Positions 7,973 to 17,321 are shown, counted from the stretch's first letter. The stretch: 37,921 nt of DNA from Thiofaba sp049322715 (GCA_049322715.1 JBMOQP010000049.1:1-37921), one strand, 5' to 3'. Numbers and translations: made by a program. Notes: a model not told the origin generated them from the sequence alone.

Positions 7973-9175
7973 ATGTCCGCCAACCTTGACGCCATGCGCC
8001 AGTCCCTCGGGCAGTCGCCAGCCGCGCGGCACGTCCGTCCGCTGGACATCCTCTGGCTGGTCGCGGTGCTGGGCGCCGGTTTCGGCGTGCTGGCCGCCTT
8101 CAACCAGCACATGGATGGCTACGAGGTCGGCATCCTGATCGGCACCACCCTGTCGCTCGCCGCGTTCGGCTGGTTCTGGCGCAGCATGCAGGGGCTGACC
8201 CTGGCGGTCGCAGTGATGAGCGGCATCGCCCTGTGGCGCTACGGCGCACACTTCGGCGACCAGCTCTCGGTCGGCCTGGAGGCGCTCAGCGCCGTGCAGG
8301 CCAAGGACTTCTTCCTCAAGTTCCTGGTCTCCAGTCAGAGCGCGATCATGTGGATGAGCGCGCTGTACGTCGGCGCCACCTTCACCTATTTCCTCGCCCT
8401 GTTCACCCGCGCCGAGTACATCGGCCGCATTGCCTCCGCGCTGGTGTGGGCGGCCACCGTCTTCGGCCTGGCCGGCCTGATGGCGCGCTGGCGCGAGTCC
8501 TACCTGATCCATGTGGATTATGGCCACATCCCGGTGAGCAACCTGTACGAGGTGTTCATCCTGTTCGCCGTGATCACCGCGCTGATCTACCTGTTCTACG
8601 AGGGCCGCTTCCGCACGCGCAACCTCGGCGGTTTCGTCATGCTGGTGATCTCCGCCGCCGTGGGCTTCCTGCTGTGGTACACCTTCGATCGCGGCGCGAA
8701 CCACATCCAGCCTCTGGTGCCCGCGCTCAACAGCTACTGGATGAAGATCCACGTGCCGGCCAACTTCGTCGGCTACGGCTCCTTCGCCCTCGCCGCGATG
8801 GTGGGCATCGCCTACCTGCTCAAGCTCAAGCTCGGCGGGGACGGGGAGAACGACCGCCTGCCGAAGCTCGCAGTGCTGGACGACCTGATGTACAAGGCCA
8901 TCGCGCTCGGCTTCGGCTTCTTCACGGTGGCCACCATCCTCGGCGCGATGTGGGCGGCGGAGGCCTGGGGCGGCTACTGGTCCTGGGACCCGAAGGAGAC
9001 CTGGGCGCTGATCGTGTGGCTCAACTACGCGGCCTGGCTGCACCTGCGCCTGACCAAGGGCTGGCGCGGCGCGCCGATGGCCTGGTGGGCGGTGGTCGGC
9101 CTGTTCGTCACTACCTTCGCCTTCCTCGGCGTGAACATGTTCCTCTCCGGCCTGCATTCCTACGGCACGCTGTAA
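7973..9175 (+). CDS. ccsB: Cytochrome c biogenesis protein CcsB/ResC (CcsA family)
   Basis: A 400-residue polytopic membrane protein. It carries the tryptophan-rich WWD-type haem-handling motif near its C-terminus (WGGYWSWDPKETWAL, about residues 330-345) followed by family-typical helices. With ResB it makes the System II haem lyase. GGAGG lies seven bases before the ATG. Order cytochrome c4, resB, ccsB, dsbA suggests one transcription unit for making disulfide-sensitive and haem-bearing periplasmic proteins. The symbol follows common bacterial usage; the same protein is also called CcsA or ResC. Confidence 0.95.
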   Translation: MSANLDAMRQSLGQSPAARHVRPLDILWLVAVLGAGFGVLAAFNQHMDGYEVGILIGTTLSLAAFGWFWRSMQGLTLAVAVMSGIALWRYGAHFGDQLSVGLEALSAVQAKDFFLKFLVSSQSAIMWMSALYVGATFTYFLALFTRAEYIGRIASALVWAATVFGLAGLMARWRESYLIHVDYGHIPVSNLYEVFILFAVITALIYLFYEGRFRTRNLGGFVMLVISAAVGFLLWYTFDRGANHIQPLVPALNSYWMKIHVPANFVGYGSFALAAMVGIAYLLKLKLGGDGENDRLPKLAVLDDLMYKAIALGFGFFTVATILGAMWAAEAWGGYWSWDPKETWALIVWLNYAAWLHLRLTKGWRGAPMAWWAVVGLFVTTFAFLGVNMFLSGLHSYGTL

Positions 9176-9201
9176 GCGGCTCACAACCAGGAGGTTGAAC
9201 G

Positions 9202-9819
9202 ATGAAACGACTTGGCTGGCTGCTCGCGCTCATCCTCTCCACGGGACTGGCGCATGCCGCACCGGAAGAAATAGTCCATTACGAGGCCATCGACCCGCCG
9301 GTGAAGGTGGATGCCGCACAGGGCGAGGTGGTGGTGCAGGAGCTGTTCTGGTACGGCTGCGGCCATTGCTACCACTTCGACCCCACCCTCAACGCCTGGC
9401 TGGCGAAAAAGCCGGCCAACGTGCGCTTCGAGCGCGTGGCCGTGGCCCTCAACCCGGGCTGGGCGCCGCTGAGCAAGGCCTACTACGCGCTCAGGCAGCT
9501 CGGCGCGGACGAGCGGCTCCACACCGCCCTGTTCGACGCTGTGCACAAGGAGCGCCGTCCCCTCGGAACGGCCGAGCAGATCGCCGACTTCGTCGCTGGC
9601 CATGGCGTCGACCGCGCTGCCTTCCTCAAGGCCTTCAACGGCTTCGCCGTGGATGGCGAGGTGCGCAAGGCTCAGCAGCTCGCCCGCCAGTACGGCATCA
9701 CCGGCGTCCCGGCCATGGTCGTGCAGGGCAAGTACCGCACCTCGGGCAGCCTCGCCGGCACCAACGGCAAGATGATCGAAGTCGTCGATGCCCTTGTCGC
9801 CCGGGAGGCCGGCAGGTAA
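9202..9819 (+). CDS. dsbA: Thiol:disulfide interchange protein DsbA
   Basis: A 205-residue secreted thioredoxin-fold oxidase. The signal peptide ends in AHA before APEE. The active site is CGHC (53-56), in FWYGCGHCYHFDP, a DsbA rather than DsbC/G pattern. The cis-proline loop GITGVPAM lies near residue 170. It introduces disulfides into exported proteins and is normally reoxidised by DsbB, which is not in the window. AGGAGG lies eight bases before the ATG. It ends the redox block and precedes a spacer with a hairpin and a candidate promoter. Confidence 0.95.
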   Translation: MKRLGWLLALILSTGLAHAAPEEIVHYEAIDPPVKVDAAQGEVVVQELFWYGCGHCYHFDPTLNAWLAKKPANVRFERVAVALNPGWAPLSKAYYALRQLGADERLHTALFDAVHKERRPLGTAEQIADFVAGHGVDRAAFLKAFNGFAVDGEVRKAQQLARQYGITGVPAMVVQGKYRTSGSLAGTNGKMIEVVDALVAREAGR

Positions 9820-9837
9820 GACTGGCAGCCTGCCGGG

Positions 9838-9868
9838 GGTTGGGATTCCCCGTCCCAGCCCCTATGCT
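9838..9868 (+). promoter_or_regulatory. Candidate promoter overlapping a hairpin, upstream of the acetolactate synthase-type gene
   Basis: TTGGGA (9840-9845) and TATGCT (9863-9868) are 17 bases apart, each four of six matches to consensus, about 30 bases before the ATG at 9898. The spacer also forms an inverted repeat (GGGTTGGGA with TCCCAGCCC, 9838-9863). It could end dsbA transcription or regulate the next gene. Moderate to weak evidence. Confidence 0.3.
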
Positions 9869-9897
9869 AGCCCGATCCTTTTCCTGTTGGCTGGCCC

Positions 9898-11532
9898 ATG
9901 ACCACCACCGCACATCTCGTCGTCCGTTGCCTCGAGGCCGAAGGCGTCGACACCATCTTCGGCGTTCCCGGCGAGGAGAACCTCGACCTGCTCGACGCCC
10001 TGCTCGATAGCCGCATCCGCTTCATCCCCACCCGCCATGAACAGGGCGCGGCCTTCATGGCCGATGTGCATGGCCGCCTGACCGGCAGGGCAGGGGTGTG
10101 CCTGGCGACGCTCGGACCCGGCGCGACCAACCTCATCACCGGCGTGGCGGACGCCAACATGGACCATGCGCCGCTGGTCGCCATCGCCGGCCAGGCCTCG
10201 ACCGACCGCCTGCACAAGGAATCCCACCAGGTCCTCGACCTGGTGGAGATGTTCCGGCCGGTGACCAAGTTCTCCACCCGCGTGCTCTCACCGTCCACCG
10301 TGCCGGAGACGATCCGCAAGGCCTTCAAGCTGGCGCAGTCGTCCAAGCCTGGCGCGGCCTTCATCGAGTTGCCGGAGAACATTGCCGAGATGCCCGCCGA
10401 AGGGGCGCCGCTGACGCATTCCGACGGCCACCGTCCCGGGCCGTCCGAGCAGACGGTGTCGGCGGCCGCGCGGCTGATCTCGGAGGCGAAGAACCCCATC
10501 ATCCTTGCCGGCAACGGTGTGATCCGCGCCGGCGCGCACGAGGCACTGGCGGCCTTCGCCGGACAGTTGAATATCCCGGTGGCCAATACCTTCATGGCCA
10601 AGGGGGTGATCCCGTTCAAGCACCCGATGGCCCTGGGGAGCGTTGGTTTGCAGTCCAAGGACTACGTCGGCGTCGGCTTCGACCATGCGGACCTGATCAT
10701 CGCCATTGGCTACGACGTGGTGGAGTACCATCCGCACCTCTGGCACCCGACCCGCGATCGCGCCATCCTCCACATCGACGATACCCCCGCCGAGATCGAC
10801 GAGCACTACGGTGTGACCCTCGAGGTGCTGGGCGATATCGGCCTCTCGCTCGAGCGCATCGCCCTGCGCGCCAGGCCGCACGAAGGGCAGGCGATGCGCA
10901 AGCTGCGCCAGATGATGATCACGGACATGGGCGAGCATGCGCGCGACGCGATCTTCCCGCTCAAGCCGCAGAAGCTGATCTGGGACCTGCGCACCGTGCT
11001 CGACCTGCAGGACATCGTCATCTCCGACGTGGGGGCGCACAAGATGTGGCTCGCGCGCATGTTCCGTTGCGAGCACCCCAACACCTGCCTGATCTCCAAC
11101 GGCTTCGCCAGCATGGGTATCGCCCTGCCGGGGGCGATCGCCGCCAAGCTGGCGCGCCCGGAGCGCACGGTGGTGGCCGCCACCGGCGACGGCGGCTTCC
11201 TCATGAACGTGCAGGAACTGGAGACCGCCAAGCGCCTCGGCACGCCGATCATCGTGCTGGTCTGGAACGACGGCGGCTATGGCCTGATCGAGTGGAAGCA
11301 GATGGCGCAGTTTGGCCGTCCCGCCTTCGTCCGCTTCGGCAACCCCGACTTCGTCAAGCTGGCCGAGGCATTCGGCGTGCGCGGCTACCGCATCGAGCCG
11401 GGCGTGTCGCTGCAGGACGTGCTGCGCGAGGCCATTGCAAGCCAGGATATCTGCGTGATCGATGTGCCGGTGGACTACAGCGAGAACCTCAAGCTGACCG
11501 CGCGGCTGGGCGAGATGGTGTCGCCGATGTGA
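9898..11532 (+). CDS. Acetolactate synthase-type thiamine diphosphate enzyme, catalytic subunit
   Basis: A 544-residue ThDP-dependent enzyme. The N-terminal Pyr domain has the catalytic glutamate in TRHEQGAAFMAD (Glu about 48) and the phrase LATLGPGATNLITGVADA. The C-terminal PP domain has the ThDP motif GDGGFLMN ending in WNDGGYG. The pattern and short length suit catabolic acetolactate synthase (AlsS-like: pyruvate to acetolactate plus CO2). No regulatory IlvN/IlvH subunit gene follows. Other ThDP decarboxylases (benzoylformate decarboxylase or glyoxylate carboligase-like) cannot be excluded. It ends in a four-base overlap with the next gene. No Shine-Dalgarno sequence is evident. It interrupts a dsbA-endonuclease-GGDEF order known from Pseudomonas. 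Confidence 0.85.
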   Translation: MTTTAHLVVRCLEAEGVDTIFGVPGEENLDLLDALLDSRIRFIPTRHEQGAAFMADVHGRLTGRAGVCLATLGPGATNLITGVADANMDHAPLVAIAGQASTDRLHKESHQVLDLVEMFRPVTKFSTRVLSPSTVPETIRKAFKLAQSSKPGAAFIELPENIAEMPAEGAPLTHSDGHRPGPSEQTVSAAARLISEAKNPIILAGNGVIRAGAHEALAAFAGQLNIPVANTFMAKGVIPFKHPMALGSVGLQSKDYVGVGFDHADLIIAIGYDVVEYHPHLWHPTRDRAILHIDDTPAEIDEHYGVTLEVLGDIGLSLERIALRARPHEGQAMRKLRQMMITDMGEHARDAIFPLKPQKLIWDLRTVLDLQDIVISDVGAHKMWLARMFRCEHPNTCLISNGFASMGIALPGAIAAKLARPERTVVAATGDGGFLMNVQELETAKRLGTPIIVLVWNDGGYGLIEWKQMAQFGRPAFVRFGNPDFVKLAEAFGVRGYRIEPGVSLQDVLREAIASQDICVIDVPVDYSENLKLTARLGEMVSPM

Positions 11533-12335
11533 TTGCGCGTCGCGACATTCCCTACGCCGCGGCCCATCCGGCGGTCCATCCGGGACAGCGGCTGCGGCTG
11601 CTGAGCTACAACATCCAGGTCGGCATCGCCAGCCGCGCCTTCCGTGAGTATTTCACCGCCGGCTGGAAGCACGTGCTGCCGACGCCGGAGCGGATGCGCA
11701 ACCTCGACCGCATCGCCGAGGTGCTGTGCGAGTATGACATCGTCGGCCTGCAGGAGCTGGATGCGGGCAGCCTGCGCAGCCACTTCCTGAACCAGGCCGA
11801 ATACCTGGCGATGCGCGCCGCGATGCCGTTCTGGAAGCACCAGACCAACCGCGACCTCGGTCACCTGGCCAAGCACAGCCTGGGCATGGTCGCCCGGCTG
11901 ATCCCCTATGCGGTGGAGCACCGCTCCCTGCCGGGCTTCCTGCCCGGGCGGGGGGTGATGCTCGCGCGTTTCGGCCAGCCCGGGGCGCAGCTCACCGTGG
12001 CGGTCATGCACCTCGCCCTTGGCCGCGCCTCGCGCATGCGGCAGATGGACTTCGTCGCGGGCCTCCTGGCCGACGAGCCGAACGCCATCCTGATGGGGGA
12101 TTTCAACTGCCTGCCGCAGGCCCCCGAGATGCGCCTGCTGCAGAGCCGCACGGGGCTGCTGCTGCCGGAGAAGGAGCTGCATACCTACCCGAGCTGGCGA
12201 CCCAGCCGGATGATCGACTACATCCTGATCAGCCCCTCCCTGCGCATGCGCGAGGCCGAGGTGCTGCACCTGCCGCACTCCGACCACCTGCCGCTGGCAG
12301 TGGAGGTGGAGCTGCCGCCGGGCCTAACCCTGTGA
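11529..12335 (+). CDS. Endonuclease/exonuclease/phosphatase (EEP) family hydrolase
   Basis: A 268-residue protein starting at a GTG that overlaps the previous stop (GTGA). The EEP fold motifs are present: LLSYNIQVG (first metal site region, about 24-32), VGLQELDAG (metal-binding Glu), MGDFNCLPQAPE (Asp and Asn) and the C-terminal SDHLPLAVEVE (catalytic Asp-His). Family members hydrolyse phosphodiester bonds in nucleic acids, phospholipids or inositol phosphates; the substrate here cannot be read from sequence. No signal peptide is seen. A homologue (PA5488, from memory) lies between dsbA and dgcP in P. aeruginosa, so association with the GGDEF gene is conserved. Confidence 0.88.
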   Translation: MIARRDIPYAAAHPAVHPGQRLRLLSYNIQVGIASRAFREYFTAGWKHVLPTPERMRNLDRIAEVLCEYDIVGLQELDAGSLRSHFLNQAEYLAMRAAMPFWKHQTNRDLGHLAKHSLGMVARLIPYAVEHRSLPGFLPGRGVMLARFGQPGAQLTVAVMHLALGRASRMRQMDFVAGLLADEPNAILMGDFNCLPQAPEMRLLQSRTGLLLPEKELHTYPSWRPSRMIDYILISPSLRMREAEVLHLPHSDHLPLAVEVELPPGLTL

Positions 12336-12342
12336 GACCGTC

Positions 12343-13728
12343 ATGACCGCACAAGCCAGCGAAGGCGAAGACTGGAAGAGTCGTTATCTCGACACCCTGC
12401 AAACCCTCGAGGAGCGCGACGAGCGCCTCGGCTCGGCGGAAGAGCTGCTCCGTCTTGCCCTCGGGCGCCTCACGCTCGCGGCGGAAAAGGCCTATCCCCC
12501 GCTCGAAAAGCGTCTGTCCGCCCTGCGTCAGGAGGTCAAGGTCGCGCCCGAGGGGCGTCTGCCCCTGAGCCGCCTGCTCTCCCAGCTGAACGAGGTGGTC
12601 GGCGAACTGCGTACCCTGGAGACCCGGAGCGAAGAGGTCGAGCGCGAGTCCTCCGTTGCCCCGGGGGAGGCGCCCGAGCTGGACGACCGGGCTGCGCTGG
12701 CGCGGCGCTTCCTCGCGGTACTGCTGGAAAAGCTGGCCCTGACCCACGAGCTGGAACAGCGCAAGTCCGACCTGCTGGAGGCCCTGGGGCTGCCGGGCGA
12801 GGGGGCGACGACGGTACTGATCGACCGGGCGGCCGGTCTGGTCAATGACATGCGCAAGCAGCTCGAGCATGAGAAGGATGACCTGGCGGGTTTCCTCAAG
12901 CAGCTCACAGACACCCTCAGCGAGCTGGACCGGGATGTCCAGTCGGACATCGACCTGCTGCGCGACGACACGGGCACGCGTCTTGCGCTGCACGATGCGG
13001 TGGACAGCCAGATGCGCGGCCTGGAGCAGGACATCTCGGCGGTCAACGACGTGAACCAGCTCAAGGTCATCATCAGTACGCGCCTCGAGCGCCTGCGCCT
13101 GCACATGGCCAGCCTGCGCGACTCGGAGGATCGGCTGCTCCAGCGCATGGAAAAGACGACCGCCACCATGCGCGGACGCATCCTGCTGCTAGAGAAGGAG
13201 ACCGAGGGGTTGCGCGAGAACCTGCGTGCCAGCCGCGAGCGCATGCTGATCGACGCGCTGACCGGGGTGCCCAACCGCCTCGCCCTGGATGAACGGCTCA
13301 AGCTCGAGTTCGCCCGTTTCAGGCGCCACAAGCAGCCGCTGACCCTGGCCGTCTGGGACATCGACCACTTCAAGGCCATCAACGACACCTTCGGCCACAA
13401 GGCGGGCGACAAGGCCCTGCGCATCGTGGCCAACAAGCTGTCTTCGCTGGTGCGCGAGACCGATTTCGTCGCGCGCTATGGCGGCGAGGAGTTCATCATG
13501 CTGTTCATCAACACCAGCGTGATGGATGCCCTCGCCAAGGCGGACAGCATCCGCGAGGCCATCGCCGGGGCGCCGTTCCGTTACGGCGACAAGCCGCTGA
13601 GGATTACGCTATCTTGTGGGCTGAGCCAGCTGCGCGCCATTGACACCGTGGACCAGCTGTTCGAGCGTGCCGACCAGGCCCTGTATGCCGCCAAGAGCGG
13701 CGGGCGCAATCGGTGTGTCGTGGGGTGA
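12343..13728 (+). CDS. Diguanylate cyclase with N-terminal coiled coil, DgcP-like
   Basis: A 461-residue soluble protein. Residues 1 to about 300 are charged and helical with heptad-like segments, with no transmembrane helix. The GGDEF domain occupies about 300-461. Catalytic features are intact: metal-binding Asp339 in WDIDHFKAINDTFGH, signature GGEEF (380-384), and an inhibitory site RETD (371-374) exactly five residues before it. It should convert two GTP to cyclic di-GMP with product inhibition. It starts seven bases after the EEP gene. Position in a dsbA-EEP-GGDEF group parallels P. aeruginosa DgcP (PA5487), a polar FimV-linked cyclase; equivalence is inferred. The following gene is a diverged duplicate. 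Confidence 0.93.
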   Translation: MTAQASEGEDWKSRYLDTLQTLEERDERLGSAEELLRLALGRLTLAAEKAYPPLEKRLSALRQEVKVAPEGRLPLSRLLSQLNEVVGELRTLETRSEEVERESSVAPGEAPELDDRAALARRFLAVLLEKLALTHELEQRKSDLLEALGLPGEGATTVLIDRAAGLVNDMRKQLEHEKDDLAGFLKQLTDTLSELDRDVQSDIDLLRDDTGTRLALHDAVDSQMRGLEQDISAVNDVNQLKVIISTRLERLRLHMASLRDSEDRLLQRMEKTTATMRGRILLLEKETEGLRENLRASRERMLIDALTGVPNRLALDERLKLEFARFRRHKQPLTLAVWDIDHFKAINDTFGHKAGDKALRIVANKLSSLVRETDFVARYGGEEFIMLFINTSVMDALAKADSIREAIAGAPFRYGDKPLRITLSCGLSQLRAIDTVDQLFERADQALYAAKSGGRNRCVVG

Positions 13729-13755
13729 TTCCATCCATGCCCGGGAGGTGTGGCC

Positions 13756-15132
13756 TTGGTCGATCATCAGCAGGATTGGCGCACACGCTACTACGAGCTG
13801 TTCCAGTCGCTGGAAGAGCGGGATCTGCGTCTCGGCCAGTTTGAGGGCCTGCTTCGCCTGTCCCTGCGCTGGCTCGCCCCCCTGACCTCGCGCATCTATC
13901 CCGAGATCGAGGCTGTCGAGGCACGGCTGAGAAGGCATACCCGCCTCCCGGCCGGCCGGCTGACGCCGGAGGAGGTGCAACCGGACCTCGAGGCGCTCAT
14001 CAAGGCGCTGCGCGACATGGAGGTCAAGCATCCAAGCCCTTTGCGGGGGGCGGCAGCGGGCAGTCACCTCGATGACGCCGCGGCCCTGGCAAGGGAGGTC
14101 GTCCTGGCCGTCGTCGGCGCGATGCAGGTGCCGGCGGACCTGGCGGAGCAGAAGACGCGCCTGCTCGCCCGCCTTCAGTCGGCCGACCTCGATGCGTCCG
14201 ACGTGCGCGGCCCGCTGCTGGAGGCCATCGTCGAGCTCGTCAATGCCGCGATCTGCGAGCTGGAAGGTGAAAGAAAGGACCTCGAGCATTTCCTCTCCCT
14301 GACCGAAAAAACGCTCGGGGCCCTGGAGCAGGAGATGCGCGAGGGATTCGAGGCCATGAGCCAGCTGCAGACGGAGCGGCGGCAGCTCCAGGCCGACTTC
14401 TCCCTCGGCGTGGAGGAGCTGAAGCGGCAGGTGCAGTCCGGCGCCGTTGCCGGGGATCTGAAGCGCACCATCACCGCGCACCTGGCCTTCATGTGCGATG
14501 CGCTGCAGGCGATGGACGCGAGCGAGCAGCGGCAGGTCCAGCAGATGCAGGCGTTCGCCCAGGGCGTGCAGTCGCGCGTGCGGGGCCTGGAGAAGGAGGC
14601 TGCCGTGATGCGGCGGGCCTTCGAGGAAACCTGCGCCCGCCTGCTGGTGGATGGCGTGACGGGGCTGCCCAACCACGCCGCGTTGCAGAAAAGAATTGTC
14701 TCCCTCGCGGAGCAGGACGGACGCTCGAAACGGCAGAAGTACCTGCTTGCCCTCTGGAACATCGACGGCATGCGGGAGATCAACATCCGCTTCGGCTACC
14801 AGGCGGGGGATCGTGCCTTGCGGATCATCGGCCTGGAGCTTAACGGGAGGCTCACGCCAGAGGGCTATGTTGCCCGCTACGAGGGTGATGAGTTCATCAT
14901 CCTGATGCCCGTGCCCTCCCTGGAGGATGGCTTCGTCAGGCTGGACAAGGTGCGCGAGGCGATCCAGGTCGCGCCCTTCCATTATCGCGAGGAGCCGCTG
15001 CGAATCACCCTCTCGTGCGGCATCACCTTGCTCCAGTCCCTCGGCGAGCCGCTGGATGGGGCCCTGCAGCGTGCCGGCAAGGCCCTGCATCTGGCCAAGC
15101 AGGCTGGAGGCAATCGCTGCTTGCCTGGCTGA
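13756..15132 (+). CDS. Degenerate GGDEF protein, tandem paralogue of the preceding cyclase
   Basis: A 458-residue protein that aligns along its whole length with the preceding cyclase; both begin DW(K/R)(S/T)RY, then LEERDxRLG and LLRL. The GGDEF region is damaged: the metal-binding Asp is Asn335 (WNIDGMREINIRFGY), the conserved His is Tyr, the signature is EGDEF (376-380) and the RxxD inhibitory site is missing (LTPE instead). Loss of the metal Asp makes cyclase activity unlikely, so it may bind GTP or act as a partner of the active copy. TTG at 13756 is preferred as start since GGGAGG ends seven bases before it; the in-frame GTG at 13750 leaves one base. Confidence 0.88.
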   Translation: MVDHQQDWRTRYYELFQSLEERDLRLGQFEGLLRLSLRWLAPLTSRIYPEIEAVEARLRRHTRLPAGRLTPEEVQPDLEALIKALRDMEVKHPSPLRGAAAGSHLDDAAALAREVVLAVVGAMQVPADLAEQKTRLLARLQSADLDASDVRGPLLEAIVELVNAAICELEGERKDLEHFLSLTEKTLGALEQEMREGFEAMSQLQTERRQLQADFSLGVEELKRQVQSGAVAGDLKRTITAHLAFMCDALQAMDASEQRQVQQMQAFAQGVQSRVRGLEKEAAVMRRAFEETCARLLVDGVTGLPNHAALQKRIVSLAEQDGRSKRQKYLLALWNIDGMREINIRFGYQAGDRALRIIGLELNGRLTPEGYVARYEGDEFIILMPVPSLEDGFVRLDKVREAIQVAPFHYREEPLRITLSCGITLLQSLGEPLDGALQRAGKALHLAKQAGGNRCLPG

Positions 15133-15245
15133 ACCGTGGCCGCTGCGCCGCCCCTCCCGGCTTGCAATGTACGGAGGCTGGTCGCAAAATCCCAGCCATC
15201 CGGCCACAAGGCCGGCTCCATGAATGCCACGAAGGAGACGACCGC

Positions 15246-15572
15246 GTGAGCGACAACATTGTTTACCTGTCTGACGCCAGCTTCGAGCAGGAAGTCATCA
15301 AGAGCGACATGCCGGTCCTGGTGGACTACTGGGCCGAGTGGTGCGGTCCCTGCCGCATGATTGCCCCCATCCTCGACGAGATCGCCAGCGAATACGCCGG
15401 CCGCGTCAAGGTTGCCAAGCTCAATATCGACGAGAACCCGGGGACCCCGCCGAAGTACGGTATCCGCGGCATCCCGACCCTGATGCTGTTCAAGGACGGC
15501 AACGTGGCGGCGACCAAGGTCGGCGCCCTGTCCAAGTCCCAGCTCGCGGCCTTCCTCGACGGCCAGCTCTGA
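15246..15572 (+). CDS. trxA: Thioredoxin TrxA
   Basis: A 108-residue thioredoxin of standard length with the active site WCGPC (32-36) and the cis-proline loop GIRGIPTLMLF. Start is GTG at 15246 with AAGGAG about eight bases before it; an ATG upstream in the frame would add a non-conserved extension. It reduces cytoplasmic disulfides, including those of ribonucleotide reductase, and is recycled by thioredoxin reductase. It is followed by a strong terminator and then rho, the same trxA-rho order as in Escherichia coli. Confidence 0.97.
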   Translation: MSDNIVYLSDASFEQEVIKSDMPVLVDYWAEWCGPCRMIAPILDEIASEYAGRVKVAKLNIDENPGTPPKYGIRGIPTLMLFKDGNVAATKVGALSKSQLAAFLDGQL

Positions 15573-15579
15573 GGCACCG

Positions 15580-15635
15580 CGCCCCGGGCGTGTCCATCTT
15601 TCTCTGGACGCGTCCCGCGGGGCGTGTTAGTTTTC
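15580..15635 (+). terminator. Intrinsic terminator after trxA
   Basis: CGCCCCG (15580-15586) pairs with CGGGGCG (15618-15624), with an inner helix GTGTCCA/TGGACGC. It is followed by TGTTAGTTTTCTT. A long GC-rich stem then a T-rich tract, placed directly after the trxA stop, fits a factor-independent terminator. Confidence 0.7.
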
Positions 15636-15747
15636 TTCCGCGGTCGGCATTCGCCTACCGTTCAAAGCACATTCTGCACCATCCCGATCCTTCCCTGCCG
15701 TGACCCTTGCTGGTCGTGTGCATCCCTGCATTCAATCCTTCCCTCGC

Positions 15748-17004
<1,257 letters not shown>

Positions 17005-17029
17005 TCCGGCGATCACCGCAAGAAACGAG

Positions 17030-17133
17030 AACGCCGGCTTTAACAACGCCGTCGGGAACGGCGTTGGGACGCGTAGCGTCACCCGCAGGGCGGAATCCAG
17101 GGATGGATTCCGCCACGCCGGCGTTTCTTTTTG
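17030..17133 (+). terminator. Branched inverted-repeat terminator of rho, carrying a GGA-loop hairpin
   Basis: Outer arms AACGCCGGC (17030-17038) and GCCGGCGTT (17117-17125) are followed by TCTTTTTG. Three hairpins lie between the arms: CAACGCCGT/ACGGCGTTG (17044-17066), GACGC/GCGTC (17068-17080) and GGCGGAATCC/GGATTCCGCC around AGGGAT (17089-17114). The T-run after the outer arm suggests a working intrinsic terminator. The third hairpin has the apex CCAGGGATGG on the rho-sense strand, the same core as the minus-strand hairpins elsewhere but in the opposite orientation. Confidence 0.7.
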
Positions 17134-17165
17134 TTGGGCGGGGCCGTTCGGCCCTTGGGAAAACT

Positions 17166-17296
17166 CCGCAAACCCCATCCTTGGGGTCTTGCGGATCGGC
17201 TCGTCGCGAAATGAATTCGCGACGGCCTCCGCGAATCAACGACCTGCGTCGTTGTTCACTTTGGGGCATCCTTGCCCCAAGCAGGATGCCCTGCTT
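17166..17296 (-). repeat. Hairpin array at the 3' side of purD
   Basis: Five inverted repeats in series: CCGCAA-ACCCCA/TGGGGT-TTGCGG (17166-17194, loop TCCT), CGTCGCGAA/TTCGCGACG (17202-17224), CAACGAC/GTCGTTG (17237-17254), TTGGGGCA/TGCCCCAA around TCCT (17261-17280) and AAGCAGG/CCTGCTT (17279-17296). On the minus strand, purD-sense, the first and fourth show CCAAGGATGG and GCAAGGATGC. The second to fourth recur in the same order with different stems at 35267-35345. Confidence 0.8.
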
Positions 17297-17321
17297 GTGC
17301 CGAGCATCCCTAGCGCGGCGA

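Noticed and set aside
4453..8112. A 1219-codon minus-strand open frame across resB, cytochrome c4 and engB
   Set aside because: It is out of frame with engB and antisense to resB and cytochrome c4, all of which are clear from motifs. Sequence is low-complexity.
15719..15730. TGCA-TCCC-TGCA in the rho leader as a twelfth member of the hairpin family
   Set aside because: The stem has only four pairs and does not extend, and the GGA face is antisense to rho. If it were accepted it would count against the orientation rule, so it is recorded here.
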